Numbered from the stretch's first letter, positions 16,378 to 25,997 are shown. The stretch is 36,644 nucleotides of DNA from an uncultured Lentisphaeraceae bacterium (GCA_937892925.1 CALBHX010000110.1:1-36644), one strand, 5' to 3'. The notes: a model not told the origin generated them from the sequence alone. Numbers and translations are program-made.

Positions 16378-19089
16378 ATGAAGATTGAAAAAAGAGATTG
16401 GCGGTATCTGTGGAACAGGCTGCTGATGGGGCTAGTAAGCGGCTTCTTTCTGTATGGGGGCGTGATGTCCCCCGCTCCGGCGAGGGGGGTAGCAGAGCCG
16501 GCGGCGGATCCGGTGGTGTCGGATGCGGATTTGGAGGCGCATAACTACCCCTATATCATCACCCGCAATTACTGGATGGCGCGGGCGCGAGCGATGGCAG
16601 AGGGGAAAATTTTGTTTGTGCTGAGCGGAGCGGCATGGTGTAGCTACTGCTCTATGGTGAAGGACTATTTGTGCAACGTGCCGAACTTCGGGAAGGATTT
16701 TATTGTCTACTACGCCAGCCGGGAATCGTCCTCGGTTTATCCCTATTTTCACGGCGGGTTGCCGCAATACGGCACATTTGATCCGCGAAAAATCAATCCC
16801 TGGGCAGGAATTGGCGAGGCGAAGACTTGGGCTAATGCCTGGGTAAATGCAGACAATGGTGCCTTTTTGACGCACCGGGGTTATTCCACACAGCAGATTG
16901 ACGCGGTAATCGCGGCGGCGCGGGCGGCCTGGAGCTCCGTAGACATGGGTGATTGGGAGCACCCATCCCTCACTGTGGAAGGCGCCGCGGCTGCGGTGGC
17001 CAATGAACCGACCCGATACACCCTCAAGGCTTCGTTCCCTGATGGCGTTTCCATGACGGTGGATCACCGTGTAGCCTGGGAAGTGGTCTCCGGCGAGGGA
17101 ACGATGACAGCAGATGGAAGCCTAACGCCAACAGGGGTGGCTCCGATTACCATTCGGGCAACAACGTTCACAGATTTCCCCGGCGCCACAGCGGAGCGAA
17201 CCATCCAGGTGATTGACAGCTCGGAAATCGTGGGGCTTGAATTGCCTTCGGAGGCGATCGATCTGGAGCAGACACCGGCGCCGGCCATTCGGTGTGTTGC
17301 CCGGCTGAAAGATGGCTCTTCCTGTGAGGTTACACCGCAGTCGCTGACGGTGAGTCTGGTGAAAGGATCTGAACAGAGCCCGGAAGGCTTTACGGGCAGC
17401 TATATGGAATTCCAACCCCGGCTGGAAGACGGCATTTTACGCTATGTGGGGACGAAGTATCCTTACGCAAAGCAGTATTACCTGTGCGACCATCGGATAA
17501 CCCTGAAAGCAACCTATGGAGCCTTTTCAACAGAGAAAGAGATTCAGGTTTATGCCCCCATGCGGGTACGCCCGATCGACCCTGAACTGCTGTCATCCGC
17601 AACCGTGGCTCCGGGATCGGTAATTCGGATACGCGTGCCGCGGGTAGCTTGTGCGCAGAAAGGCTTGGCAACTGAAACGGATGATGTAAAGCTGGCAGAC
17701 TATTTTCTCCAACTCTCAAGCTTAGCCACGGGCTATGACACCGATTTGCGGTTAGCCGTCCCCGTTGTGGCCAAACCCCAGGAAGAGACTCTGGCACTGC
17801 GGGTATTCGCCCGAAAATCAGGTGGGGCAAGCACGGGATGGACGGAAGCAGCGCAACCGTTAAGCATCCGATGCCTGGCTCCTGGAGAACCGGTTCGGCA
17901 AGGCGCTTATGCGAATGTTTCCATCGGGTGGCTGAAAGCTTATTTCCCCGCGCAGCAGGGGAATGAGGCCTTGGCTTTGGCAGACAGCGATGGGGACGGA
18001 TTTGCCAACTGGGAAGAGTTTCTCCTGGGCACCGAGCCAAACGATGCCGCGGACGCTTTTGCTTACACCATGCAGCATTTCGATGCGAAGGTGCAAAATG
18101 ATGTCAAGAATCTCTACTACAAGGTGATGTTCGCTGCACGGCCAGACCGAGTCTACACGATCAAAGCCAAAAAAGCCTGGACAGACGCCTGGCAGACCGT
18201 AGGCTCTTTCACCTACGAGACCCGGCTCTCCCCCTCCATTGTCAATGCAGATTTGGCAGACAACGCCTCATTTTTCCAGGTATCGGTGGGGTTTTCCGCC
18301 GAGAGCGGCGGCCAGACCTATAGCGACACGGTCTTCACGCCGAACGGCTTGGCGATTGCGCCGGAAGCGCATGTCGATCTCTCTTCAGTTACAGATCTGC
18401 CGCTGCGCTGGCAAACCTTTGCGGTGGATGATTATGCTCCGGGAACCATCTGGATTACCCCGCCGGCAACAGCAAAAGCCGGAGATACGCTGCTCGCCGT
18501 GCCTGCAGGAAATGCCCGGCACGTGGAGGGAATGGCCTGTTTCCAGCTGAAAGCGGGAACGGCGCAGGAATCTACGTGCACGCTAACCGTCCGCACGTCT
18601 GCCGATGGTTCCTCGCTGGAGCTGGTGCTGGCCGCCCGTGATGCGATCGCCATTCCGCATCCTGCGGGGGAGGATCTGCCGGAGCTGGAAATTGAACTAG
18701 CTTGGTTGGAGCGGCAGCTGCCGTGGCTTGAGAAACACGCCGGGCTCACACAGGGAACGCTCACCGACCGCACAGCGCTTTATACGGCATTTGCCAATAC
18801 GCGGACAGCTAACGGGCACCTGTTGTGGGAAGCTTACGTGATTGGGTTGGAGAATCTGGAAGATTCGGCGGAAAACTTTTGTCTTTTCCTGAAACTGGAC
18901 GCGGAGAACCGCCCGATTTTGTCGTGGTCTCCGGATCTTTCCGCTGAACGCGCATTCCCTCGGATTTACACGCTTTACGGGAAAACCGCACTTACCGATG
19001 TGTGGGAACCAGCGGATGTTACACGGCACCGATTCTTTAAGGTTACGGTTGAAATGAACTCCACTCAGACGGCCTCACCCGCCAACTAA
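16378..19089 (+). CDS. Large secreted protein with thioredoxin-like domain and TSP3-type calcium motif
   Basis: This protein has 903 residues from the ATG at 16378; earlier in-frame ATGs (16303, 16363) would spoil the signal peptide MKIEKRDWRYLWNRLLMGLV. After the signal comes a thioredoxin-like domain with the CxxC pair C88 and C91 (GAAWCSYCSMV). Ig-like segments follow near 215-300, then a DSDGDGFANWEEF calcium-type motif near 537-549. Two copies of a YTxxxKxAxTDxW...FFxVxV module complete it, one near 600 and one at the C-terminus. It likely acts outside the inner membrane; its role is unknown. The ribosome site is weak (GGAAA). The M64 peptidase gene begins 22 bases downstream, so both are probably made together. 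Confidence 0.8.
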   Translation: MKIEKRDWRYLWNRLLMGLVSGFFLYGGVMSPAPARGVAEPAADPVVSDADLEAHNYPYIITRNYWMARARAMAEGKILFVLSGAAWCSYCSMVKDYLCNVPNFGKDFIVYYASRESSSVYPYFHGGLPQYGTFDPRKINPWAGIGEAKTWANAWVNADNGAFLTHRGYSTQQIDAVIAAARAAWSSVDMGDWEHPSLTVEGAAAAVANEPTRYTLKASFPDGVSMTVDHRVAWEVVSGEGTMTADGSLTPTGVAPITIRATTFTDFPGATAERTIQVIDSSEIVGLELPSEAIDLEQTPAPAIRCVARLKDGSSCEVTPQSLTVSLVKGSEQSPEGFTGSYMEFQPRLEDGILRYVGTKYPYAKQYYLCDHRITLKATYGAFSTEKEIQVYAPMRVRPIDPELLSSATVAPGSVIRIRVPRVACAQKGLATETDDVKLADYFLQLSSLATGYDTDLRLAVPVVAKPQEETLALRVFARKSGGASTGWTEAAQPLSIRCLAPGEPVRQGAYANVSIGWLKAYFPAQQGNEALALADSDGDGFANWEEFLLGTEPNDAADAFAYTMQHFDAKVQNDVKNLYYKVMFAARPDRVYTIKAKKAWTDAWQTVGSFTYETRLSPSIVNADLADNASFFQVSVGFSAESGGQTYSDTVFTPNGLAIAPEAHVDLSSVTDLPLRWQTFAVDDYAPGTIWITPPATAKAGDTLLAVPAGNARHVEGMACFQLKAGTAQESTCTLTVRTSADGSSLELVLAARDAIAIPHPAGEDLPELEIELAWLERQLPWLEKHAGLTQGTLTDRTALYTAFANTRTANGHLLWEAYVIGLENLEDSAENFCLFLKLDAENRPILSWSPDLSAERAFPRIYTLYGKTALTDVWEPADVTRHRFFKVTVEMNSTQTASPAN

Positions 19090-19111
19090 GCCCAAACAGC
19101 AAGGAGACAAC

Positions 19112-21418
19112 ATGAGAACTGGACAACACCGCATTGGGGCGCACTGCGCGCTGTACTTGGCAAGCCTGTTTCTGACGATGTGGCTCGGGGCAGCAGCTCG
19201 AGGCGGAGAACCGGCAATGACCACCCCCAGAAACACCATCTCGGTATTATTGGGCAAGTATTATACCGACTCCGGCGAGCGTGAAACGCATGACATCCCC
19301 GTACACGTTATTCAAAAAACACGGGATGACCGCGAAAATATGGTAATTGTCATTTGCGGCGATGGATACACTGCCGAACAACAGGAGCGCTTCATCTCAG
19401 ACGCCAAACGCCTCTGGGAAGGTGTGCTTGGGTATGAACCCTTTAGACGATATGCCGACCGTTTCAACGTTTACGCCGTCTGCACAGAATCGAAAAAGCA
19501 GTGGAGTTCGGGAGCTGTGGCCGGAGATACGTTCTTCAGCAGTTACAAACAAGGAGAACGTTCTCTCTGCCTCGCCAGCAACCCACTGAAAAATCACATC
19601 CTTGAGCGATGCATCGGCCCGGCTTTCATCCGTGATTATCATGATGCACAGCGGCAGGAAGCCTTCAAAGATCCAGACATCATCTTCGACGATGCTGGGA
19701 ACCGAATCGAATTCGAGCCTTACTATTACGTTTACGACTACATTAGCGCATTTATCGTTCTGACCAACAGCGACCTCTATATGGGCAGCGGGTTCAACTA
19801 TTTCAACGGGGGAATGCAATTCGCCACGAGCAGCGCCCGAAACGCCGAAAGCGTCAGCATTCTGACCCACGAGCTTGGCCATGTTCTGTTTCATCTGGGC
19901 GATGAATACAATACCGGGAAATTAACGCAGGCAGACGAGAACGCCTCGCTGAACATCACCTCCGTAAGCACACCGGAGACCGTGAAGTGGCGGCAACTGC
20001 TAGGTTTCCGCTATACCTACACCCAGCCATACGAAGAAGGTAAACCCTCCTTCAATTCCGCCAGCACCTGCATGATGAGTTACCGAACCAACTTTTGTCA
20101 GGTCTGCCAGCTTCAAGGCGTCAAACGCATGTCATCCATGCTTGCCGATGGACAAGAAGCGCTTTATGTCGCGCTGCCTGAGCTAACGCTCAAAACAGGA
20201 GCATATGAAACGCCCTCCGACTTTGCCAACGTAACACGTCAAGCCTACTGGGCGTTCATTACCGATTATGCAAACCGGCTGCTCAGCGGTTCAAGCAGAT
20301 CCCGCTTTCAACCACAATCGATGGCAGGAGAGACACTCCGTCTGCGTACATTCGTACAAAATCTTTCCGAAACAACGCCGCGCCGCATCAAGCTCCGTTT
20401 CCAACTGAAAACTGAAACCGGCGAGACCGTGGCCTCTGCAGAAAAAACGTTTGACATTCCCCCATGGGCAGACCGCTCAAAGTTTGATATCAGCCGCCGC
20501 GGCAGTTATGCCGGGCCGGAGAACTTTAATTCCGGCCTAACCGCATGCGAGCTTCTCTTTACCATGCCCTCCGGGCTTGAGGAAACCGTTTCCTACGCTT
20601 TTCAGGTGGTAGACGAAGACTCCGGCCTCTTATTAGCCGATGACCTTTCCGAAACGCAGTCCTATGCCTCACTGCGCATCCATTATCAAACGGAAGACGG
20701 AATGCTCTTGCCGGGCACCGTTGTCTCAGAGCTTCCCATGCCCATTGGCGCCTCTGTCCGCTGGCAAGCGCCTGAACGGGTGAATGGATACTGGCTGCTC
20801 ACCTCTTCCGCCGATCCTGTTGTAGGTACTCATGGTGCAGACGTTTATTGTACCTACACAGCGGAAAAACAGCAGGATGCAATCCCTGCGCTTGATTCGG
20901 ATGCCACGCCTGAACAGGTTGCTGCGGCATTAGCAGGCTCTGCCGACGCCCGGCTTTTGACATCTATTTCAGACGCGGCCACTTATGCCGCTTACCGCGC
21001 CTGGGCTTTAACCGTCAAAACGGCAGCGGGTGCCGCGGCCGGAACGGCCGCCGTAAAAGCTTCTCCCCAGGCCTGGCTTTCCTTTGCTTTGGGCTCCCCA
21101 ACACTCTTGACTGCGCCGCTGCAGCCGGGCGATCTTCGCCTTACAATGTTGGCACCAACTCCCGATGAGGCCTTCTTGCTTGAACTTGCTGTAGCCGATG
21201 TTGTTATTGGCGGAAGCCCATCCATTGATACAGCCATTTTGTGCGCCAATCTCGCCAAATTACTGCATGTGGAGGGAGCGCCTGTCCCCGCCGGCCCCTT
21301 CTCCGCAGACTCGCTGCAGTCCACGGTTAATCCGCCTCAAAACGGGCGGGCAAGATTTATCATCACGCCGCCCGCCAACGCCAGACAGAGCTACTTTCTA
21401 CGCGTACGGACGGAATAA
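19112..21418 (+). CDS. Secreted M64 (IgA-peptidase-like) zinc metallopeptidase
   Basis: The 768-residue protein has a signal peptide (basic start, hydrophobic LYLASLFLTMWLG). A peptidase M64 domain follows, about 60-365. The zinc site is HELGH at 253-257 within SILTHELGHVLFHLGDEY, and VICGDGYTAEQQ near 80 is typical of the family. M64 enzymes include IgA-cleaving peptidases of gut bacteria, but substrate cannot be inferred here. The C-terminal 250 residues contain Ala-rich repeats and end QSYFLRVRTE, resembling the ends of its neighbours. AAGGAG lies nine bases before the ATG. It is the second gene of a two-gene operon and is closed by a terminator shared with the convergent peptidase gene. 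Confidence 0.87.
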   Translation: MRTGQHRIGAHCALYLASLFLTMWLGAAARGGEPAMTTPRNTISVLLGKYYTDSGERETHDIPVHVIQKTRDDRENMVIVICGDGYTAEQQERFISDAKRLWEGVLGYEPFRRYADRFNVYAVCTESKKQWSSGAVAGDTFFSSYKQGERSLCLASNPLKNHILERCIGPAFIRDYHDAQRQEAFKDPDIIFDDAGNRIEFEPYYYVYDYISAFIVLTNSDLYMGSGFNYFNGGMQFATSSARNAESVSILTHELGHVLFHLGDEYNTGKLTQADENASLNITSVSTPETVKWRQLLGFRYTYTQPYEEGKPSFNSASTCMMSYRTNFCQVCQLQGVKRMSSMLADGQEALYVALPELTLKTGAYETPSDFANVTRQAYWAFITDYANRLLSGSSRSRFQPQSMAGETLRLRTFVQNLSETTPRRIKLRFQLKTETGETVASAEKTFDIPPWADRSKFDISRRGSYAGPENFNSGLTACELLFTMPSGLEETVSYAFQVVDEDSGLLLADDLSETQSYASLRIHYQTEDGMLLPGTVVSELPMPIGASVRWQAPERVNGYWLLTSSADPVVGTHGADVYCTYTAEKQQDAIPALDSDATPEQVAAALAGSADARLLTSISDAATYAAYRAWALTVKTAAGAAAGTAAVKASPQAWLSFALGSPTLLTAPLQPGDLRLTMLAPTPDEAFLLELAVADVVIGGSPSIDTAILCANLAKLLHVEGAPVPAGPFSADSLQSTVNPPQNGRARFIITPPANARQSYFLRVRTE

Positions 21419-21481
21419 CGCCAAGCCTCGCTTGGTAAGGCACAACACCGCCCAAGCCCCGCGTTATCTGCATCTCTCCCA

Positions 21482-21513
21482 GGCGGGTACGTGAATACGT
21501 GCCCGCCTTTATT
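21482..21513 (+). terminator. Terminator of the secreted-protein operon
   Basis: GGCGGGTACGT pairs with ACGTGCCCGCC (one G-T pair) around GAAT, followed by TTTATT. The T tract contains the stop codon of the convergent C1 peptidase gene, a very tight arrangement. Confidence 0.8.
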
Positions 21514-23392
21514 CGTCGGCAGCATATCCGGCAGTTCTGCTCGGCCACGACACGGCATGTTTGAAGAACCGTTTCCCCTTAAGATCTGCCGTGCCGCTTA
21601 CCCACGCATCGGAGAGCGCAGTCTTGCTGTAGAGCGTATATTGGCGCCCGGGGAAACGCGGTTCCGGCGTCAAAACAGGTGCACCGGAAGCATCGAATGT
21701 CAGTCGGGTAATGAACCCCTGAGAATCTTCCGGCAGACACCCGGCCAAATAAATATCCAATGGAGCGCGGCTATTTGCTTCAGCGGTCTTCTGCATTGCA
21801 TCAACAGCGGCCTCATAATCCAAAATCCGGGAACTCGAAGCCCCATCCTCAATCACCTCTGATCCGCTGGCAGACAAATACCCGGCGGCCGCCAGCCAAT
21901 CCATCAGCCCATAGGGCACAGGTGGTGCAACCGCAGGCGTTGCCACACCGCGAAGCTGAAGTGTTCCAGATCCAGAGGTTCCCGAACGATTCAAATCCGT
22001 CCATGCAGTATAGTCGCCTGGCTGGGTGGCCGTGGTATAATAACTGCATCCGGACGTCTTGACCGAGGAATCTGTTGGAAAATAAACCGGCTCAGAGGCA
22101 TTAGCCAGCGTAAGCACGATGGAGAATGTTTCCCCCGTTGTCAAACGAACAGGAGAATCTAATGGAATCAGATGGCTTCCGCATGTTGAAAGGGTGCCGG
22201 CCTGTTGAATCAAACGCGTACCGGAAGAAGGATTTCCCTCCTTGGGCGTTTTATAAACCGAAAGCGTATAAGCCATCTCCACGCCCGTGGTGTTCCAGTT
22301 TCGATATGCCACATAACTGAGTTGTTCTTCGGCCTGGGCAGTGAACACATTGGCCACCGAAAGCTGCTTTACACCAAGATACAAGTAGCCGCCCTGCTTT
22401 CCGGAATCGTTGGTATACAGGCGGGAGAAGTTATGATTCGCCGCAGGATCCAACGGACGAAACTGCGAAACACCTCCCTGGGGATTGATTGAGGGATCAT
22501 CGTAAGAAATGTAAAAAGTGTCCATATAATAATCACCCCAACTATTCTTGACCAGCCAGGCGCCATCCCGCGAAGGCTCTGTTGTAAAGTTACTTTTGGA
22601 GAAATTGTCATCCCATCCAATGATGGCAACGGCATGGTTTGTGTAAGTGGCCGTAGGGTCATAATACGCCTTGGTTTCCGCGTTATAACACCCCGAGTAG
22701 TTGTGCCAATAAGCCGTGGTTACCGCCCCATAGGTGTACACAGCCTCCTTAATTTGGCGAATATAATCAGCATCCAACGTATCATACTTCTTCGCTGCCG
22801 AATCATACGGCGGATTCCAGTAAACCACTTGCGCCACCGCCCGCGAGGCTGGATACGGCGTATGTTCAATCGTAGGGTAAGGCTTGACCGTTCGATACGG
22901 ATCCTGTACTTCCAGTGCCGGCCCAACCATCGCCGTCAGCAGCACATCGGCCATCTTCGGATTACCGCCAGCGTTCAAAATATCCCGATCTCCCAGCAAG
23001 TGTGACGTCAAACAGTTCCATTCCGAAAAGTCCGCCTTCTCTCCATACATTTTCAGTAGGCATGATTCAAACGATGCAATCGAAGCAAACATCCAGCACG
23101 TTCCCCACGGGTTCTGGTCTCGCACGGCAGTAACGGCACCCTCCTCACGCAAATCGAACGCGGCCGGCAACGCCGCCGCTGCCCGCCGCGTCCGGCCACG
23201 CCCGGAAAAAAGCGCAGCTCGTGCGGCAGTTCCCTGAATCATCGTCTCCGGCAATGTTTCCGGTGCAGGCGCTTCTGGCGCCCGAAACCCCAGTGGCATC
23301 TGCCGATCCGCTGCATACCCGGAAGCCACACCCAGAAAACCTGCTGCCAATACCGCGCCAGCCATCCGATAAATCCGCAAGAATCTATTCAT
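21509..23392 (-). CDS. Secreted papain-like (C1) cysteine peptidase
   Basis: This protein has 627 residues from the ATG at 23392, chosen because GAGGG precedes it and a clean signal peptide follows (MNRFLRIYRMAGAVLAAGFL). The C1A peptidase domain spans about 75-310. The oxyanion glutamine and nucleophile lie in RDQNPWGTCWMFAS (C99), the general base is H253 (TNHAVAIIGWDD), and N283 is in WLVKNSWGDYY. A beta-rich region follows, then a C-terminal module with YTLYSKTALSDAW and KRFFKHAV, matching the secreted neighbour at 16378. It probably degrades protein outside the cell. It has its own promoter and converges on the M64 operon. Confidence 0.88.
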   Translation of the reverse strand: MNRFLRIYRMAGAVLAAGFLGVASGYAADRQMPLGFRAPEAPAPETLPETMIQGTAARAALFSGRGRTRRAAAALPAAFDLREEGAVTAVRDQNPWGTCWMFASIASFESCLLKMYGEKADFSEWNCLTSHLLGDRDILNAGGNPKMADVLLTAMVGPALEVQDPYRTVKPYPTIEHTPYPASRAVAQVVYWNPPYDSAAKKYDTLDADYIRQIKEAVYTYGAVTTAYWHNYSGCYNAETKAYYDPTATYTNHAVAIIGWDDNFSKSNFTTEPSRDGAWLVKNSWGDYYMDTFYISYDDPSINPQGGVSQFRPLDPAANHNFSRLYTNDSGKQGGYLYLGVKQLSVANVFTAQAEEQLSYVAYRNWNTTGVEMAYTLSVYKTPKEGNPSSGTRLIQQAGTLSTCGSHLIPLDSPVRLTTGETFSIVLTLANASEPVYFPTDSSVKTSGCSYYTTATQPGDYTAWTDLNRSGTSGSGTLQLRGVATPAVAPPVPYGLMDWLAAAGYLSASGSEVIEDGASSSRILDYEAAVDAMQKTAEANSRAPLDIYLAGCLPEDSQGFITRLTFDASGAPVLTPEPRFPGRQYTLYSKTALSDAWVSGTADLKGKRFFKHAVSWPSRTAGYAADE

Positions 23393-23428
23393 ACATCCCT
23401 CGCTCCAGAATTTTTTCCTCGGGCGTTT

Positions 23429-23457
23429 AGTATATCTGTTCTTCCACCATAAATCAA
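23429..23457 (-). promoter_or_regulatory. Promoter of the C1 peptidase gene
   Basis: TTGATT, a 17-base spacer and TATACT; predicted start about 23422, giving a leader of about 30 bases. Confidence 0.6.
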
Positions 23458-23671
23458 TCGTTTCTAGCCGGTTATCACTTCCGTACACACTTTTCGGCAA
23501 CCCTTCCCAATAGGGCTCTCCCGACCACACGCCGAAGCTTCCCTTGAGATAACCGAGCGCCTTCCCAGGAAATGCCTTCGACCCCTCTTCCCCCCTTCCT
23601 TCCTCTGAACCTACCGCCAGCCTGTTATCCTTTTTCCTTTCACATTCCGAATCCGCGTTGTCAAACGAATT

Positions 23672-23680
23672 TGTTATAAT
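23672..23680 (+). promoter_or_regulatory. Extended -10 promoter of rsmE operon
   Basis: TGTTATAAT is a perfect extended -10 element. No -35 box is seen at 17-18 bases. The expected transcription start (about 23686-23688) coincides with the rsmE ATG, pointing to a leaderless message. Confidence 0.6.
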
Positions 23681-23687
23681 CTTTCAC

Positions 23688-24446
23688 ATGTATCGGCAAC
23701 AAATCACGACTTCGGAGATTGAGCACGACCAGCTAGTTTTGCGGGGAGATGCCGCCCACCATCTGCTCCATGTGCTGCGCGTCCGCGAAGGAGCGGAAAT
23801 CGGCGCTTTCGATGGCGCGGGGCGGACGCGCCTTTTCCATGTAATCGCTCGGGATGAGTGCACCTTAACGCTCGAAGCCAAACAGCCTGTTTTCTTCTGT
23901 GCAGCGCAACCAATCAAACTCACGTTGTTTGCCTGTATTCCCAAGGGCGATCGGATGGATTGGCTGCTGGAAAAAGCAACAGAACTGGGCGTATCGGAGA
24001 TTATTCCGGTAATGAGTGAACGCACCGTTGTACGCCTAATCGGGAAGCAGGCAGAAGCCAAACGTTCACGTTGGCAGCGCATTGTGGAAGCGGCGGCGCG
24101 GCAATGCGGCGCAGCACAGCTTCCAACGATCTGCCTGCCAACGCCGTTTTCTGAAACACCTCCGCTGATGAAACAGTGCTCCACACTGATGGTTGCGGCA
24201 TTAATTCCGGAAGCACGCCCTCTCAAACCGGTGTTGGACACGCTCGACCCGGTTCGTTCCGGGCAAAACTGGGGGTGGTGGTGCGGTCCGGAAGGGGACT
24301 TCACGGCGCAAGAAATGCAGACCATTTTGCAATGCGGAGCAACGCCGGTTACATTAGGGCCGCTGATTCTCCGCGTGGAAACAGCCGCCATCTACGGGTT
24401 AGCCAACCTAGGATGTGTACGCAACAGCGTGATGCCCCGGATGTAA
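23688..24446 (+). CDS. rsmE: 16S rRNA (uracil-1498-N3)-methyltransferase
   Basis: RsmE methylates N3 of U1498 of 16S rRNA in the assembled small subunit, using S-adenosylmethionine. The 252-residue chain has the N-terminal PUA-like domain (HHLLHVLRVREG near 24-35). The knotted SPOUT domain carries WLLEKATELGV, GPEGDFTAQE and LGPLILRVETA in the right order. The frame extends back to 23658, but that stretch covers the -10 box; the ATG at 23688 gives the usual start and would be leaderless. The stop overlaps a possible ATG of tyrA (TAATG). First gene of rsmE-tyrA-glutaredoxin-like-fluC. Confidence 0.92.
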   Translation: MYRQQITTSEIEHDQLVLRGDAAHHLLHVLRVREGAEIGAFDGAGRTRLFHVIARDECTLTLEAKQPVFFCAAQPIKLTLFACIPKGDRMDWLLEKATELGVSEIIPVMSERTVVRLIGKQAEAKRSRWQRIVEAAARQCGAAQLPTICLPTPFSETPPLMKQCSTLMVAALIPEARPLKPVLDTLDPVRSGQNWGWWCGPEGDFTAQEMQTILQCGATPVTLGPLILRVETAAIYGLANLGCVRNSVMPRM

Positions 24447-24472
24447 TGAATGGCAGCAACAAAGGCAACTCC

Positions 24473-25306
24473 ATGAACGATGGCTTTTTTCAAACCGTTG
24501 GCATCGCCGGAATTGGCCTAATCGGCGGTTCGCTAGCGAAAGACTTAAGAACGTTTGGCCTAACCGATCGGATTGTGGGCTGGAACCGAACGGCCTCACA
24601 CGCTGAGCGGGCAGTCGAGCTTGGGCTGGTAGATGACGTGGTGGCATCACTGGACGCACTTGTAGCCGCCAGCGACTTGATTGTTCTGGCCATGCCAGTA
24701 GACGTGCTTGAAGCGCAGCTACCCCACGTGCTCTCCGCACTTACCCCCACGCAGATTGTCATTGATGTGGGGTCTGCCAAGCAGGCGTTGACACACGCTG
24801 TTGCTGGACACCCCAATCGACGGCAGTTCGTGGCCTGCCATCCCATGGCCGGCACAGAGAAGAGCGGCCCAGATGCAGCCATTGATAATCTGTTCCGAAA
24901 CCGCTTCACCTTGATTATCGACCCGGAAGACAGTGACCCGCAGGCATTGGCACGTGTTTCCGCGATGTGGGAACGCGTGGGAGCCGTATTGGCCACCCTA
25001 TCCGCCGAAGAACACGACCGCACCGCAGCGCTGCTCTCACACATGCCGCATGTCCTGGCTTATGCACTCGCCCGAACCATCAAAGAGGCCGAACGGAACC
25101 AGGCGCTGAATGCGCGTTTCGCAGGCGGCGGCCTGGCCTCCATGACGCGCATCGCCCACTCGCCCATCTCCATGTGGCAACCCATCTTCAAACAGAACAA
25201 ACAGGCCTTATTGGCCGCAATCGATATCTTTTCCAACCATCTGGCCATGTTCCGTAAAGCCATTGCAGAAGATGACGCCAAGTCCTTAACCGAGTTGATG
25301 CGTTGA
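24473..25306 (+). CDS. tyrA: Prephenate dehydrogenase (TyrA family)
   Basis: TyrA oxidatively decarboxylates prephenate (or arogenate) on the way to tyrosine. The 277-residue protein has the NAD(P) fold GIAGIGLIGGSL at about 10-21, HPMAGTEKSG near residue 124-133, and the helical C-terminal domain with SHMPHVLAYALA. No chorismate mutase or ACT domain is fused. ATG 24473 is preferred because AAAGG lies seven bases upstream; ATG 24446, overlapping the rsmE stop, is a coupled alternative adding nine residues. Other aromatic pathway genes are not nearby. Prephenate and arogenate cannot be told apart from these motifs. Confidence 0.9.
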   Translation: MNDGFFQTVGIAGIGLIGGSLAKDLRTFGLTDRIVGWNRTASHAERAVELGLVDDVVASLDALVAASDLIVLAMPVDVLEAQLPHVLSALTPTQIVIDVGSAKQALTHAVAGHPNRRQFVACHPMAGTEKSGPDAAIDNLFRNRFTLIIDPEDSDPQALARVSAMWERVGAVLATLSAEEHDRTAALLSHMPHVLAYALARTIKEAERNQALNARFAGGGLASMTRIAHSPISMWQPIFKQNKQALLAAIDIFSNHLAMFRKAIAEDDAKSLTELMR

Positions 25307-25345
25307 CCGCCCCAAACCTTTTTCTCAAAGAAGAACTCCCAAGCT

Positions 25346-25612
25346 ATGAAAACACTCACCATGATGGTTATGCCAGGCTGTCCGCATTGCCGGCGGGCAC
25401 GGGAACTGATTGCAGCCATCTGTAAACAACACCCTGAGCTTCAGGCCGTTCCCATCCGTGAAGTGGATGAAACCCGTGAGACCGCATTCGCCGATTCGCT
25501 CGACTACTATTATGTCCCGGCATTTTTCCTTGGGCAGCAGCGGCTGCATGAAGGCGTCCCAACACAAGCGGTTGTAGAGACCGCACTTCGAACGGCATTG
25601 GCCGCAGAATGA
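25346..25612 (+). CDS. Small glutaredoxin/thioredoxin-like protein
   Basis: This 88-residue protein starts MKTLTMMVMPGCPHCRRARELI. The CPHC pair (C12 and C15) in a short thioredoxin fold, and YYYVPAFFLG with its cis-proline segment, mark a glutaredoxin-like redox protein of the cytoplasm. It probably reduces or exchanges disulfides; partner unknown. It lies 39 bases after tyrA with a poor ribosome site, and its stop overlaps the start of fluC (ATGA), so the two are translationally coupled. Confidence 0.8.
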   Translation: MKTLTMMVMPGCPHCRRARELIAAICKQHPELQAVPIREVDETRETAFADSLDYYYVPAFFLGQQRLHEGVPTQAVVETALRTALAAE

Positions 25613-25989
25613 ATTCCGGCTTCCTGACAGGTGTAACCATTGCCGTGGGCGGAGCGGCCGGCGCACTCTGCCGCTGGGGCGCCGTATGCCTTCTGCTCAA
25701 TGCCGGGCACCGCCCCATGATTGCCACACTCGGCGTGAACGCCGCCGGCAGTTTCCTGGCCGGATTTTTATGGTTCCCTACACGAAACCTTTCCCCCATT
25801 GCCGCAGACGCCCTGTTCATAGGCTTTCTTGGGGCATTCACCACCTTCTCCACCTTCTCGCTCGAAACAATCCGTCTCGGAGCAGAAGGCGCCTACGGGA
25901 TCGCAGCGCTGAACATTGTGTTACAAAATGGGCTGGGGCTCTTCGCGGCGGCACTGGGCTTTGCTCTCGCCCATCGCCTCATCGCATAA
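25609..25989 (+). CDS. fluC: Fluoride ion channel FluC/CrcB
   Basis: This 126-residue protein with four predicted membrane helices belongs to the dual-topology fluoride exporters that keep cytoplasmic fluoride low. Family marks are GGAAGALCRW near 14-23, the pore asparagine in GVNAAGSFLAGF, and GFLGAFTTFSTFSLE, the sodium and phenylalanine-box region. Length is normal, and a single copy implies a homodimer. It is the last gene of the rsmE operon and ends eight bases before the convergent dedA-like stop codon. No fluoride riboswitch is visible upstream. Confidence 0.92.
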   Translation: MNSGFLTGVTIAVGGAAGALCRWGAVCLLLNAGHRPMIATLGVNAAGSFLAGFLWFPTRNLSPIAADALFIGFLGAFTTFSTFSLETIRLGAEGAYGIAALNIVLQNGLGLFAAALGFALAHRLIA

Positions 25990-25997
25990 TCAAAACT

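Noticed and set aside
23658..23663. TTGTCA as -35 box for rsmE
   Set aside because: It is only 11 bases from the -10 box; the extended -10 explains the promoter better.
25307..25345. Fluoride riboswitch for fluC
   Set aside because: fluC overlaps the preceding gene and the only short gap in front of the pair is too small and lacks the expected structure.
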